A DNA stretch of 35,938 nt from positions 1 through 35,938 of IMG/VR virus record IMGVR_UViG_3300011114_000572. The stretch is one strand, 5' to 3'. Within the stretch, counting starts at the first letter, position 1. Every line of letters begins with the position of its first letter. The notes under the pieces were generated by a model. The model was not told the DNA's origin and searched no databases. It saw only the letters and a list, made by a program, of their open reading frames with translations. Below, piece by piece: positions 7,774 to 16,444 of the stretch. A program made the translations under genes and the position numbers. This stretch comes from a virus.

Positions 7774-8666
7774 TGGCCGACACCAAAATCTCCCAACTTC
7801 CTGCGGCTACGACCCCCCTGTCGGGGGCTGAAGTTGTGCCCTTGGTGCAGAGCGGCGCCACCGTGCAGACGCCGGTCAATGAGATCAGCCTGCTCACAGC
7901 GGCGACGGCTAACACTTTTACTGCCAACCAGATCATCTCCGTCACCGACAACACCAACGCAGCCCTGCGCGTCACGCAGCTTGGCACTGGCCTTGCGCTT
8001 CGTATTGAGGACAGCACAAACCCTGACAGCACCCCCGTTGTCGTTGATGCGTCGGGTAATGTAGGTATTGGTACTGCGGCACCCGCAAATATACTCGACG
8101 TTTCAGGAGCCATCCGCGCCACGGGTGTCACCACGCCGACTTCCGGCGCAGGCGTCGAAATATTCTATAGCTCCAATATTGGCTATATTATCCCGTATGA
8201 CAGAACGAGCGTGGCATTCAAGTCGCTGGTCATGCAGGCTCTGTCAATTACTTTTACCACGGGCGCTGTGCCGCGACTGACTATTGACAGCAGCGGCAAC
8301 ATCCTGAACACCTCTTCCGGCGGCCTTGGGTACGGCACAGGGTCTGGCGGCACGATCACGCAGCTTACCAGCAAGACCACTGGCGTCACGCTGAACAAGA
8401 CCAACGGGCAGATTATCACTAGCAACGCTTTGATGGCTGGCGGCGCCGAAATTACGTTTACCGTGACTAACAGCACGGTGGCGGCCACTGACACAATTAT
8501 TCTTCACCGTGCAAGCGGCGGCGGCGCGGGTTCCGTTGGCTACACTGTGTACGTTGATAGCACCGCTGCGGGGTCTTTTGTAATCTACATAAAAAATCTT
8601 TTCGGCACAAGCAAATCAGAAGCCATCACATTAAACTTCGCGGTCATCAAGGCAGTGACTTCGTAA
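7773..8666 (+). CDS. Tail-fibre-like structural protein
   Basis: A 297-aa beta-rich protein. The N-terminus (DTKISQLPAATTPLSGAEVV) is a common start of phage fibre proteins. The middle has fibre-shaft repeats (VVDASGNVGIGTAAPANILD, LTIDSSGNILNT). Residues about 200-297 form a jelly-roll-like block (TTGVTLNKTNGQIITSN, YTVYVDSTAAGSFVI, SEAITLNFAVIKA) that is clearly related to the product of 33434-33850. It lies between the gp4-like and gp10-like genes, so it is probably a tail appendage; head fibre is the alternative. Confidence 0.78.
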   Translation: MADTKISQLPAATTPLSGAEVVPLVQSGATVQTPVNEISLLTAATANTFTANQIISVTDNTNAALRVTQLGTGLALRIEDSTNPDSTPVVVDASGNVGIGTAAPANILDVSGAIRATGVTTPTSGAGVEIFYSSNIGYIIPYDRTSVAFKSLVMQALSITFTTGAVPRLTIDSSGNILNTSSGGLGYGTGSGGTITQLTSKTTGVTLNKTNGQIITSNALMAGGAEITFTVTNSTVAATDTIILHRASGGGAGSVGYTVYVDSTAAGSFVIYIKNLFGTSKSEAITLNFAVIKAVTS

Positions 8667-8693
8667 TGACCTTTATGCGCGGTGACGAGTAAC

Positions 8694-10235
8694 ATGCAGA
8701 CGCCGATACTGGGTTCGTCTTATGTGGCCCGCAGCGTCAACGCTGCGGACAACCGCATGGTGAACCTGTTCCCCGAGGTCGTGCCAGAGGGCGGCAAGCA
8801 GGCCGCGTTCCTGAGCCGTGCGCCGGGTTTGCGTTTTCTTGCAACCGTCGGTCCTGGGCCTATCCGTGGTCTGTGGTCGCCGCAGATCACCGGGTCGGAC
8901 GCATACGTCGTTTCTGGCCCCAACTTCTACAGCATCACGACCAGCTACACGGCCACACTGATCGGCACTGTCAGCGGCACCGGCCCCGTGTCCATCTCCG
9001 ACAACGGCACGCAGATATTCATCGCCACCAACCCCGACGGCTACATCTACAACATGAGCACGTTGGCCTTTGCTCAGATTACCGACCCGGACTTCCCCGG
9101 CGCCGCCACCGTTGGCTATCTTGATGGGTACTTCGTCTTCAACGAACCCGACACGCAGAAGGTCTGGGTGACGAGCCTTCTGGACGGCACCAGCGTCGAT
9201 CCGCTGGATTTCGCCAGCGCGGAGGGTGCTCCAGACCAACTCGTCAGCGTCAACGTCGATCACCGCGAGGCGTGGCTGTTTGGGACGTCTTCGGTCGAGG
9301 TGTGGTATAACGCCGGCACGTCCGACTTCCCGCTACAGCGCATTCAAGGCGCGTTCAACGAGTTGGGCTGCGCGGCCGTCTATTCTGTCGTCAAACTGGA
9401 CAACACGCTGTTCTGGCTCGGCGCCGACGCGCGCGGGCGGGGCGTTATCTACCGCGCTGAAGGCTATCGCGGCGCCCGCGTCTCGACCCACGCGATTGAG
9501 CACGCCATCCAAAACTACTCCACGCTTTCGGATGCGGTTGGGTATTCATACCAGCAAGAAGGCCACAAGTTCTACGTCCTTACGTTCCCGTCCGCTGACG
9601 CTACGTGGGTCTACGACGCGACGACCGGCGCGTGGCATGAGCGTGGCGGCTGGCGGAACGGCCATCTGACCCGGCACAGGTCCAACTGCCAGATGAACTT
9701 CAACAACGAGGTCATCGTCGGCGACTACGAAAACAACAACATCTACGCCTTTGATCTCAACGTGTACCGCGACTACTCCTACATCCAGAAATGGATACGG
9801 TCGTGGCGCGCGCTGCCGACGGGCACCAACAATCTCCGTCGTACGGTGCAGCATTCGCTTCAACTTGACTGCGAGAGCGGCGTCGGCCTTGACGGCAGCC
9901 CCGACGTGCTGGACGCGCAGAACATCACGACGGAAACGGGTGCGCTCTTGATCACCGAGGCGGGCATTTACCTCGTCACCGACGCGGAAAGTTTGGTCAG
10001 CCAAGGTGTAGACCCGCAGGTCATGCTGCGCTGGTCGGACGACGGCGGGCACACTTGGTCGCGCGAGCACTGGACCTCGATGGGGGCTATCGGCCGCGCC
10101 GGTCAGCGTGTCTTCTGGCGCCGTCTGGGCATGTCGCTCAAGTTGCGCGACCGCGTCTATGAGATTTCGGGAACTGATCCGGTCAAGATAACAATCATGG
10201 GGGCGGAGCTTCTTCTCGATGGCACTACTTCCTAA
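8694..10235 (+). CDS. Tail accessory / packaged-DNA stabilisation protein, P22 gp10-like
   Basis: A 513-aa protein. The start MQTPILGSSYVARSVNAADN and RMVNLFPEVVPEGGKQAAF, followed by RAPGLRFLATVG, are diagnostic of the phage DNA stabilisation (gp10) family, which forms the hexameric hub below gp4 and helps retain packaged DNA. The central WVTSLLDGTSVDPLDFASAE and AWLFGTSSVEVWYNAG and the late HTWSREHWTSMGAIGR follow the beta-propeller-like family pattern. P22 gp10 is 472 aa. I chose ATG 8694 over GTG 8682 because GGTGA sits about 8 nt upstream of it. The 3' end overlaps the next gene by 17 nt. Confidence 0.88.
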   Translation: MQTPILGSSYVARSVNAADNRMVNLFPEVVPEGGKQAAFLSRAPGLRFLATVGPGPIRGLWSPQITGSDAYVVSGPNFYSITTSYTATLIGTVSGTGPVSISDNGTQIFIATNPDGYIYNMSTLAFAQITDPDFPGAATVGYLDGYFVFNEPDTQKVWVTSLLDGTSVDPLDFASAEGAPDQLVSVNVDHREAWLFGTSSVEVWYNAGTSDFPLQRIQGAFNELGCAAVYSVVKLDNTLFWLGADARGRGVIYRAEGYRGARVSTHAIEHAIQNYSTLSDAVGYSYQQEGHKFYVLTFPSADATWVYDATTGAWHERGGWRNGHLTRHRSNCQMNFNNEVIVGDYENNNIYAFDLNVYRDYSYIQKWIRSWRALPTGTNNLRRTVQHSLQLDCESGVGLDGSPDVLDAQNITTETGALLITEAGIYLVTDAESLVSQGVDPQVMLRWSDDGGHTWSREHWTSMGAIGRAGQRVFWRRLGMSLKLRDRVYEISGTDPVKITIMGAELLLDGTTS

Positions 10236-10686
10236 CGCCTCACAAATCCCGGCGCAACGTGTGCCGATCAACGAGCACCCGCAGCCGCCCGATTACGTGG
10301 CGCGTGAGTGGTATCGCTTTTTTGACAACCTGCACACGTACGCCCCGACGCCGGTCACGTTCGCGCCGACCCTGACGTCCGTCACGAACGTGACGTCTGT
10401 CACCGCAGGTACGTGTTTTTACAACCAGATGGGCACCACCATTACGGTAACTGGCAGCGTTACCCTTGACCCTGCCGCAACCGGAAACACGGTGTTCCAG
10501 ATGGACCCCCCGGTTCTGGACGGGCTGACCGTCTCCCAGGCTGCGGGCATGTTCATTTCTACCGCCGCCGGCGCCTCCGACGTCGGGTCCGTCACCGTCG
10601 CGTCCAACAAACTCCAGTTCCGCCTTAACGCTGTCAGCGCAGCGTCCGCCGTTTACGTTTTCCATGTCAACTACCAGATTGTATAA
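10219..10686 (+). CDS. Small tail-associated protein, hypothetical
   Basis: A 155-aa protein with a short N-terminal arm (PQPPDYVAREWYRFFDNLHT) followed by a Thr/Val-rich beta domain (TVTGSVTLDPAATGN, VTVASNKLQFRLNAVSAA). The N-terminal arm plus beta domain suggests a small virion protein that anchors through its N-terminus. It begins inside the 3' end of the gp10-like gene (17-nt overlap), which argues for co-translation and a tail role. I do not recognise a family with certainty. Confidence 0.75.
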   Translation: MALLPNASQIPAQRVPINEHPQPPDYVAREWYRFFDNLHTYAPTPVTFAPTLTSVTNVTSVTAGTCFYNQMGTTITVTGSVTLDPAATGNTVFQMDPPVLDGLTVSQAAGMFISTAAGASDVGSVTVASNKLQFRLNAVSAASAVYVFHVNYQIV

Positions 10687-10713
10687 CAGTCTGCTTTACG
10701 TTAGGTTTGCCAC

Positions 10714-11331
10714 ATGAGCGTGACCCTCTCTCCCCTTGCTGGTGCTGCGGCCCAGTTCTTTGACGACAACGGCGTCCCGCTTTCGGGCGGCAAGCTGTAC
10801 ACCTACGCTGCGGGCACGACGACGCCTAAAGCGGCGTATACCGACTACACGGGCGCCACACCGCACACCAACCCCATCATTCTGGACGCCGCCGGTCGGC
10901 CGCCGTCAGAGGTCTGGCTGACCTTTGGTGACGCCTACAAGTTCATCCTGAAGGACAGTAACGACACGCTGGTCGGTACGTTTGACAATATCGACGGCAT
11001 CCCGCCGTTCTACACGGCCCGCGCTTCGGTGGTGTTCAACGGCTCGACGGCGGCCATAACGTCCAGCCTGAACGTGAACAGCGTCGTCAAGAACGCGACG
11101 GGCAACTACACCATCACCTTTACTTCCGGCATTCTCTCCAGCGCCAACTACGCCGTGAGCGGCGCGGCGCTCGGCACGACCAGCCTCGCCCCGTTCGTGT
11201 TTGCCGACACCACGACGCCGCCCACCGCCGTGACGCTGCGGGTGCAGGTGCTGTCGCTCACCTGGCCCTCTGCAACTCCTGCCACGGCGGCCTACGACAG
11301 CACCCGCGTCAGCATCGCGGTGTTTGGGTGA
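10714..11331 (+). CDS. Tail fibre / tailspike head-binding-domain protein
   Basis: A 205-aa protein. Residues about 10-90 (FFDDNGVPLSGGKLYTYAAG, then TTTPKAAYTDYTGATPHTNP, ILDAAGRPPSEVWL, YKFILKDSNDTLVGTFDNI) match the recurring N-terminal virion-anchoring domain of tailspikes and tail fibres. The C-terminal part is a short Thr/Ser-rich beta domain with no visible depolymerase or lyase region, so this is a short appendage and not a full tailspike. It may be a receptor-binding protein or an adaptor for one. Confidence 0.8.
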   Translation: MSVTLSPLAGAAAQFFDDNGVPLSGGKLYTYAAGTTTPKAAYTDYTGATPHTNPIILDAAGRPPSEVWLTFGDAYKFILKDSNDTLVGTFDNIDGIPPFYTARASVVFNGSTAAITSSLNVNSVVKNATGNYTITFTSGILSSANYAVSGAALGTTSLAPFVFADTTTPPTAVTLRVQVLSLTWPSATPATAAYDSTRVSIAVFG

Positions 11332-11335
11332 CGTA

Positions 11336-11779
11336 GTGGACGAGGCAGCGCAATCCCTGATTGTCCACTTTGAAAACCTAGACCTGCCGCCCGAGGCGGC
11401 GTCTTGGCTTATGGACGTCTGGCGCATGATCCAGGCGTGGGATGATGTGGCGGACGGCGACGAAATTGAACGTGACCGGCTGGGGAACGCTATCTGGGCG
11501 TCTCTCGTCACCATGCCGGCCAATCCGTTCTACATCGCCAATTTCCAAGCGTTGCAGGCCGGGCTGGCGCTGCAAATTCTCAAGTGGCAGGCCGCTGAGG
11601 ACGCCGAACGGACAGGGCAGGCTGACCCCCGGTCCTTCATCTGGCGGGCTGGGTTTTATGATTTGGTGCTGCTGGTTGTCCTTTTGACGAAGGGGCACGC
11701 AACTGCTATGAAAGACGCCGTAAAGGTCATGCACTTGTACGGCGAAACGCTGCCCGAATACCTGAAGGAGTTCCCCTGA
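11336..11779 (+). CDS. Hypothetical helical protein
   Basis: A protein of about 147 aa, mainly helical and Trp-rich (ASWLMDVWRMIQAWDDVADG, FIWRAGFYDLVLLVVLL). The hydrophobic stretch LVLLVVLLTKG is short and could be a buried helix rather than a TM segment. GTG 11336 is preferred (GGGTGA lies upstream); TTG 11324 would overlap the previous gene by 8 nt. The stop shares a base with the next start (TGATG). The context between fibre and ejection genes suggests a tail or ejection accessory, but I do not recognise it. Confidence 0.75.
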   Translation: MDEAAQSLIVHFENLDLPPEAASWLMDVWRMIQAWDDVADGDEIERDRLGNAIWASLVTMPANPFYIANFQALQAGLALQILKWQAAEDAERTGQADPRSFIWRAGFYDLVLLVVLLTKGHATAMKDAVKVMHLYGETLPEYLKEFP

Positions 11780-12468
11780 TGCCCGCACCAATTATTGCTG
11801 CTGCTGGAATTGGCGCCGCTGGTGCTGTTGCGTCGGGTATTTTTGGAGCCAACAAGGCCGCCGACGCGCAGAAGAATGCGTCTAAGCGGGCCATCAAGTT
11901 CCAGAAGGAAGCCTTGGCGCAACAGATGGCGCTGGTTAAGCCCTACGTCGAGGCGGGCAAGAACGCGCTGGCCGAATATCAGAAGCTGGTGCCATACGAA
12001 GATTTCGGCATGAAGCAGTTCGAAGCTGATCCGGGGTACAACTTCCGCATGGCCGAGGGCATGAAGGAATTGGAACGGTCGGCAGCGGCGCGCGGTTTGC
12101 TTCAGTCGGGCGGCACGCTCAAGGGCATCCAGCAGTACGGCCAGAACCTTGCCAGTTCCGAATACCAGAATGCTTTTGGGCGTTATCTTACTGAGCGTGA
12201 GGCGCGCATGAGCCCTTACGCATATTTGACGGGTCAGGGCCAGGCTGCGGCAGTGGGGCAGGCAACTAACGTCGGCACTACGGGTGCTAAACTAGCCCAG
12301 ATTGCCATGGCTAAGGGAGACGTACAGGCGGCGCAGGCGGCCGGTATGGGGGGCGCCATTGGAAATGCGTTCAGTTCAGCCGGTCAGGGCGTCGGCAGCT
12401 ATTACGCCAACCAGCCGTACATGAACTATTTGCAGTCCATCACGCCGACCTACACCGTCAATCAATAA
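11779..12468 (+). CDS. DNA ejection / internal virion protein, P22 gp7-like
   Basis: A 229-aa Ala/Gly-rich protein. It has a hydrophobic N-terminus (IIAAAGIGAAGAVASGIFGA), a helical region with ALAQQMALVKPYVEAGKNAL, then the conserved block FEADPGYNFRMAEGMKELER, AARGLLQSGGTLKGIQQYGQ and LASSEYQNAFGRYL, which I recognise from DNA-transfer proteins of podoviruses. These travel inside the capsid and are ejected into the cell envelope ahead of the DNA. First of three consecutive ejection-type genes. Confidence 0.8.
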   Translation: MPAPIIAAAGIGAAGAVASGIFGANKAADAQKNASKRAIKFQKEALAQQMALVKPYVEAGKNALAEYQKLVPYEDFGMKQFEADPGYNFRMAEGMKELERSAAARGLLQSGGTLKGIQQYGQNLASSEYQNAFGRYLTEREARMSPYAYLTGQGQAAAVGQATNVGTTGAKLAQIAMAKGDVQAAQAAGMGGAIGNAFSSAGQGVGSYYANQPYMNYLQSITPTYTVNQ

Positions 12469-12480
12469 GGTGCTCCGCCC

Positions 12481-13617
12481 ATGCCACTCGACCCCAGTAT
12501 TGTCAGCAACGCCTTCGCTAACATATCCATGCCGGATATGAACGCGCTCATGCAGCAGCGCGTGCGGGGCGCGGAGAACATCTACCAGATCGAGACGGGT
12601 CGCCAAGAACAGGCCGCGCAAGCCGCAAAGGCACAGGAAGACGCCGCCGTCAAGGCGTTGCTTCCGGCATACTCGTATGTGCTTGAGACGGGTGATTTGG
12701 CCGGCGGTCTTGAACTTGCGCCGCCTCAATATCGAGAAAGTTTGATCCCGCATATGAAGGCTTTGGAAGGCAGGCCGTTGGGAGAAATTCAAGCTGCGTT
12801 GACAGGTTCGCTGGTGACGTCCGACGCCGGCCGCGCGTTCTTGGAGAACCGGAGCCGCGCAGCAACATTTGGTGTTCAGTCTCGGCAACAGGATTTGGCG
12901 GAAAAGAAGTACGAGCAAGAACTCGCCGCTGCCGGTCAGCCAGAGCCTATGTCGGCGTATGAGGAAGCACAACGCGGTTTCCGCGAGCGGGAGATCGCGC
13001 TTAAAGAACAGGAAGCCGCCGCAAAAGCAACAATGCCGGAAGGCATGGACCCTAAAACCAAGGCCAAATTGGATCAGGCATATCCGCAAGCGGCGCGGAC
13101 CACGCAAACCACATTAACCAATTTTGACCAAGACATTGCAGACTTAGACGCGCTTATTAAAGACCCCGGTCTAAAAAGTATTTCTGGCCTATACGGGGCA
13201 AATACACCCAACGTTAGCGCCGAAGCCCGCCGCGCAAAAGCGCTATTTGACAAGATAAAATCTGGCGCAGGTTTGTCGGCGTTGCTCGCCATAAAAGCGG
13301 CGTCGCCTATGGGCGGCGCGCTTGGCAACGTGTCAAACCAAGAGGGTGAAAAGTTGGAAAAAAGCGTTGCTGCGTTTGCGCAAAACCAAGATTACGCCGA
13401 TCTTAAACGCGCGCTTTACACGTATCTTGTTGACGTTAAAATAGCAAAACAAAACGTGCTCGACGCGTTTGATGAAGCATACAGCTATCGGGGCGAAACA
13501 TCGGCAGCAGACATGGCCGCACAAGCCCAAGCACAGCGCAGTCAGGTTGCTAAGGAAACGCTCCCGCAAAATCTTCCCCCGGCACCGAATGGCGTAACGG
13601 TTATAAGGAAGAATTAA
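12481..13617 (+). CDS. Internal virion / ejection protein (second)
   Basis: A 378-aa, Ala/Gln/Glu-rich, mostly helical protein with no TM segment. It shows long amphipathic helices (QEQAAQAAKAQEDAAVKALL, REREIALKEQEAAAKA) and a C-terminal half with GALGNVSNQEGEKLEKSVAA and YLVDVKIAKQNVLDAFDEAY, a pattern common in phage internal proteins. Its place between a gp7-like protein and a large Ala/Gly-rich protein suggests the second ejection component (gp20 position in P22). From here to 15334 codon use drifts to more A/T at third positions than in the head genes. Confidence 0.72.
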   Translation: MPLDPSIVSNAFANISMPDMNALMQQRVRGAENIYQIETGRQEQAAQAAKAQEDAAVKALLPAYSYVLETGDLAGGLELAPPQYRESLIPHMKALEGRPLGEIQAALTGSLVTSDAGRAFLENRSRAATFGVQSRQQDLAEKKYEQELAAAGQPEPMSAYEEAQRGFREREIALKEQEAAAKATMPEGMDPKTKAKLDQAYPQAARTTQTTLTNFDQDIADLDALIKDPGLKSISGLYGANTPNVSAEARRAKALFDKIKSGAGLSALLAIKAASPMGGALGNVSNQEGEKLEKSVAAFAQNQDYADLKRALYTYLVDVKIAKQNVLDAFDEAYSYRGETSAADMAAQAQAQRSQVAKETLPQNLPPAPNGVTVIRKN

Positions 13618-13618
13618 A

Positions 13619-15334
13619 ATGGCCTCCTTTACGGTAACGCTGCCTAATGGGTCATCTTATGATGTAGAAGGCTTGCCGGATGATGCAACGGAAAGCGATG
13701 CGTTAGCTGCTGTACTAGCGCAACATCCTGAAGCTGCCGACGCAGATAATAGTCTTCAACAGTGGCTTGGCGTGGCAACGCGCGCGTTGCTTCCGTATGG
13801 CGTCGCGGCTGGCGCCGGCGCGGCGGCTGGCGCACCGTTTGCTGGTGTTGGCGCAATACCTGGCGCGGCAGCAGGCGTGCTGGCGTTAGGCGCCGGCGAC
13901 ATCGGTACGGGCATATATAATCTTGCGGCCACGCCGTTCGGCGCGCCTCGCATGGCGTTGCCATCCGAAACTATTCGGCAGGCGTATGAAGGCGCAGGGC
14001 TTCCCGGCACGCGAGAGCCTGTAACACCTGAACAGCGCATATTTAGCGCGGGTCTTGAGGCCGCTACGGGCGCGGGCGGAACGGCAAGAGCGTTAACCGC
14101 GCTTGCGCCGACGTTGCGCGCGGGCACAACGGCGCGCGGCGTAGCTACTGAACTTGGTCGAGGCGCAAGAGCGCAGGCCGTCGGCGGCGCAGGGTCTGGC
14201 GGTCTTACACAAACGGCTGTTGAAGGCGGCGAAACTGACCCGCTAAAATTGTTCTTGGTGTCGTTAGTGGGCGGCGTTGGCGGCACATTGGCCGGCGGCC
14301 GCACGCCTAGGCCTACAATAACTGGTGCTGATGTCCGCGATCAAGCGCGGCAGTTTTATCAGCAGATGGAACGCGAAGGCGTGTTTTTCTCTCCTCAAGC
14401 CGCAGATGACTTAGCCAACCGGCTAGAAAATACGCTGGTAAATTTGCGGGGGGCCACAATAGCCAGAGAATACCGCACGGCTATCGAGGATCAAATTACT
14501 AATCTGCGAAATCGAAACTACCCTGATTTGTCTTTTGAAGAACTGGAAACAATACGCAGTAATCTTGGGTTAATTGGCCGCGATGCAATGGGCCGCGTTG
14601 TGCCTAACACCCCCGGAGAGCAAGCAAATCGGCTTGCGGGGGTTATTCAAGATGACTTAGATGATTTTGTATCTAACGCTGGGCCTGCGCAAGTTACGGC
14701 AGGTGACCCGCAGGTTGCGGTTGATGCAGTTAGGCAAGCGCGTCGTCAATGGCAAAACGCACGGAAAGGCGAGATTTTAGAGCAGGTCTTAGCCAAAACA
14801 GAAACCAGCAAAAGCAGCAGACCTAAAATAGAAGAATTGCAAACCAGCCTAAAGCCTATCGTCGATGATAATCGGCTTATGGCTAAATTTACGCCAGACG
14901 AACAAGAAGTTCTGCGCAGTTTGCAAAGCGGCAATTTTTCAGAGAAAGCGCTTAGTTTTGTCGGCCAATTTGCGCCCGATGTAAAAACAGGTCCTGGCTT
15001 GACAAAATTAGCCGCCTATGTCTTGCCCGCAACAGCGGTCGCGTCTACGATCAGCCCTGCCTACGGCGTCGCTGTAGGTACTCTCGGCGGCGCGGCGTTG
15101 GCGTCGCGCGCCTTGGCAAACCGCATGGCTTTGCGCCGCGCCAGTGATGTGGCCGAAAATGTCCTCGCCGGGCGCCCGCCGCCAGGATTGCCGGAACGCA
15201 CGGTACGCGCTGCGGGGCGCGGCGCAGCGTATGTCCCTCCGGTCGTATTGGGCTCACAGGCCGTCAATAACGCATTCTTGACTGATGCGTATGGGAACCA
15301 ATACGACGCTCAAGGCAACCGGATGTCGAGGTGA
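13619..15334 (+). CDS. Large ejection / pilot-type internal protein (third)
   Basis: A 571-aa protein. The first about 40 residues (FTVTLPNGSSYDVEGLPDDA, then LAAVLAQHPEAA) form a small domain often found at the N-terminus of phage injection proteins. Residues about 55-105 are Gly/Ala-rich and hydrophobic and could insert into a membrane, and a second hydrophobic region lies around 450-495. Between them are helical segments (RQFYQQMEREGVFFSPQAAD, FEELETIRSNLGLIGRDA). It occupies the gp16 position of P22, but I see no transglycosylase or peptidase motif. Many A/T-ending codons, unlike the head genes. Confidence 0.72.
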   Translation: MASFTVTLPNGSSYDVEGLPDDATESDALAAVLAQHPEAADADNSLQQWLGVATRALLPYGVAAGAGAAAGAPFAGVGAIPGAAAGVLALGAGDIGTGIYNLAATPFGAPRMALPSETIRQAYEGAGLPGTREPVTPEQRIFSAGLEAATGAGGTARALTALAPTLRAGTTARGVATELGRGARAQAVGGAGSGGLTQTAVEGGETDPLKLFLVSLVGGVGGTLAGGRTPRPTITGADVRDQARQFYQQMEREGVFFSPQAADDLANRLENTLVNLRGATIAREYRTAIEDQITNLRNRNYPDLSFEELETIRSNLGLIGRDAMGRVVPNTPGEQANRLAGVIQDDLDDFVSNAGPAQVTAGDPQVAVDAVRQARRQWQNARKGEILEQVLAKTETSKSSRPKIEELQTSLKPIVDDNRLMAKFTPDEQEVLRSLQSGNFSEKALSFVGQFAPDVKTGPGLTKLAAYVLPATAVASTISPAYGVAVGTLGGAALASRALANRMALRRASDVAENVLAGRPPPGLPERTVRAAGRGAAYVPPVVLGSQAVNNAFLTDAYGNQYDAQGNRMSR

Positions 15335-15338
15335 GGAC

Positions 15339-15596
15339 GTGGACTATCAGGTGTTGTTCAACCTCGCCGTAGGTGCGGTGAGCGTTACGGGAGGGTGGGT
15401 CTTGAGCCGCGTGTATCACAGCTTGGACCGTCTCGACGAGGACGTGCGCAAGATACCGTTAAGTTACGTCCAGAAGGACGATTTCAAGACGGCCGTCGCG
15501 GACATCAAGAACGACATCCGTACCGGCTTCGCGCAGGTGGACCGCACGCTGAACAGCCTCTTCGACCGCGTCAACGAGAAGGCTGACAGGCCATGA
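15339..15596 (+). CDS. Small membrane protein with coiled coil (possible lysis accessory)
   Basis: An 85-aa protein starting at GTG 15339 (GAGG upstream, 4 nt after the previous stop). One N-terminal TM helix (VLFNLAVGAVSVTGGWVLSR) is followed by a charged helix (SLDRLDEDVRKIPLSYVQKD, KNDIRTGFAQVDRTLNSLFD). This layout is typical of XhlA-like or holin-accessory proteins just upstream of a phage lysozyme. It overlaps the lysozyme start as ATGA. The lysis role is inferred from position; no enzymatic motif is present. Confidence 0.75.
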   Translation: MDYQVLFNLAVGAVSVTGGWVLSRVYHSLDRLDEDVRKIPLSYVQKDDFKTAVADIKNDIRTGFAQVDRTLNSLFDRVNEKADRP

Positions 15597-16042
15597 AGAT
15601 CAACGCCGCCGGTCTGGACCTGATCAAGCGTTGGGAGGGCCTGCGCCTGACCGCGTACCAGGACATCGTCGGCATCTGGACGATTGGCTACGGCCACACC
15701 GCCGAGGCAGGCCCGCCGGCGCCCAAGGCGGGCATGAAGATCACGGAGAAGGAAGCCGACGACATCCTGAAGCGCGACCTTGGCCAGTACGAGCGCGCCG
15801 TCACCAAGGCCATCTCGGTGGCCCCGACGTCCAACCAGTTCGCCGCGATGACCAGCCTCTGCTTCAACATTGGACCGACCAACTTCGCCAAGTCTTCCGT
15901 CGTGCGCCGCATGAACGAAGGCAACCCCAAGGCCGCAGCGGACGCCTTCCTGTTGTGGAACAAGGCGGGCGGCAAAGTGCTGAAAGGCTTGACGGCGCGC
16001 CGTGAAGACGAGAAGAAACTGTTTTTAACCCGGAGTACGTAA
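15593..16042 (+). CDS. Endolysin, GH24 lysozyme
   Basis: A 149-aa T4/P22-type muramidase that cleaves the N-acetylmuramic acid to N-acetylglucosamine bond in peptidoglycan. The catalytic triad is seen as Glu15 (KRWEGLRL), Asp24 (AYQD) and Thr30 (WTIGYGHT), with the same spacing as T4 lysozyme E11-D20-T26. The C-terminal domain has FAAMTSLCFNIGPTNFAKSS and LLWNKAGGKVLKGLTARR, both family-typical. There is no clear signal-anchor sequence, so release probably depends on the holin gene just downstream. Confidence 0.95.
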   Translation: MKINAAGLDLIKRWEGLRLTAYQDIVGIWTIGYGHTAEAGPPAPKAGMKITEKEADDILKRDLGQYERAVTKAISVAPTSNQFAAMTSLCFNIGPTNFAKSSVVRRMNEGNPKAAADAFLLWNKAGGKVLKGLTARREDEKKLFLTRST

Positions 16043-16043
16043 C

Positions 16044-16220
16044 ATGACTGCACACAAGGCACTCGCCGCTTTCCTGACCAGCCTTTTGGCCCTTGTCGGC
16101 CTCTTTGGCGTTTCTACTGGCTGGGTGACGCCCACCATGATCGACTCCGTCTCCGTCATTGGCGGCGCGCTTCTGACCGCTGTCGTCACCTACATGGTCC
16201 CTAACCAGCCCAAGGCATGA
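16044..16220 (+). CDS. Holin, two TM segments
   Basis: A 58-aa protein of basic N-terminus (MTAHK), TM1 (ALAAFLTSLLALVGLFGV), a short polar turn (TPTMIDS) and TM2 (VSVIGGALLTAVVTYMV), with a short tail ending NQPKA. Size, topology and place directly after the lysozyme fit a small class II-type holin that forms the membrane lesion releasing the endolysin. The stop overlaps the next ATG (ATGA at 16217-16220). Confidence 0.82.
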   Translation: MTAHKALAAFLTSLLALVGLFGVSTGWVTPTMIDSVSVIGGALLTAVVTYMVPNQPKA

Positions 16221-16444
16221 CCTGGCTGGAGATCGCCGCCATCGTCGTCCTGTTGCTTGGGATCGGCGCTGGCGGCTACTTGGTTGCCCAACGCCCGACC
16301 TTTTGGTGGGGATTGGGCGTCATTGCCTTTAGGTCTGCTCTTCCGTTTCTGGCCAAACGCATGACCCCGGAACAGGAGAAGTCGTTTCAAGATTGTGTTC
16401 GTCGGGGCGGTGAGTGGGACCCAGCGCGCAAGCGTTGCAAGTGA
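16217..16444 (+). CDS. Small membrane protein of the lysis cassette
   Basis: A 75-aa protein. A strongly hydrophobic N-terminus (WLEIAAIVVLLLGIGAGGYL) and a second semi-hydrophobic stretch (FWWGLGVIAFRSALPFLA) precede a soluble, Cys-containing C-terminus (KSFQDCVRRGGEWDPARKRC). It is translationally coupled to the holin. It could be a second holin, an antiholin or a spanin-like protein; no lipobox is seen, so I leave it unnamed. Its 3' half is overlapped by a convergent minus-strand gene (16329-16658). Confidence 0.75.
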   Translation: MTWLEIAAIVVLLLGIGAGGYLVAQRPTFWWGLGVIAFRSALPFLAKRMTPEQEKSFQDCVRRGGEWDPARKRCK

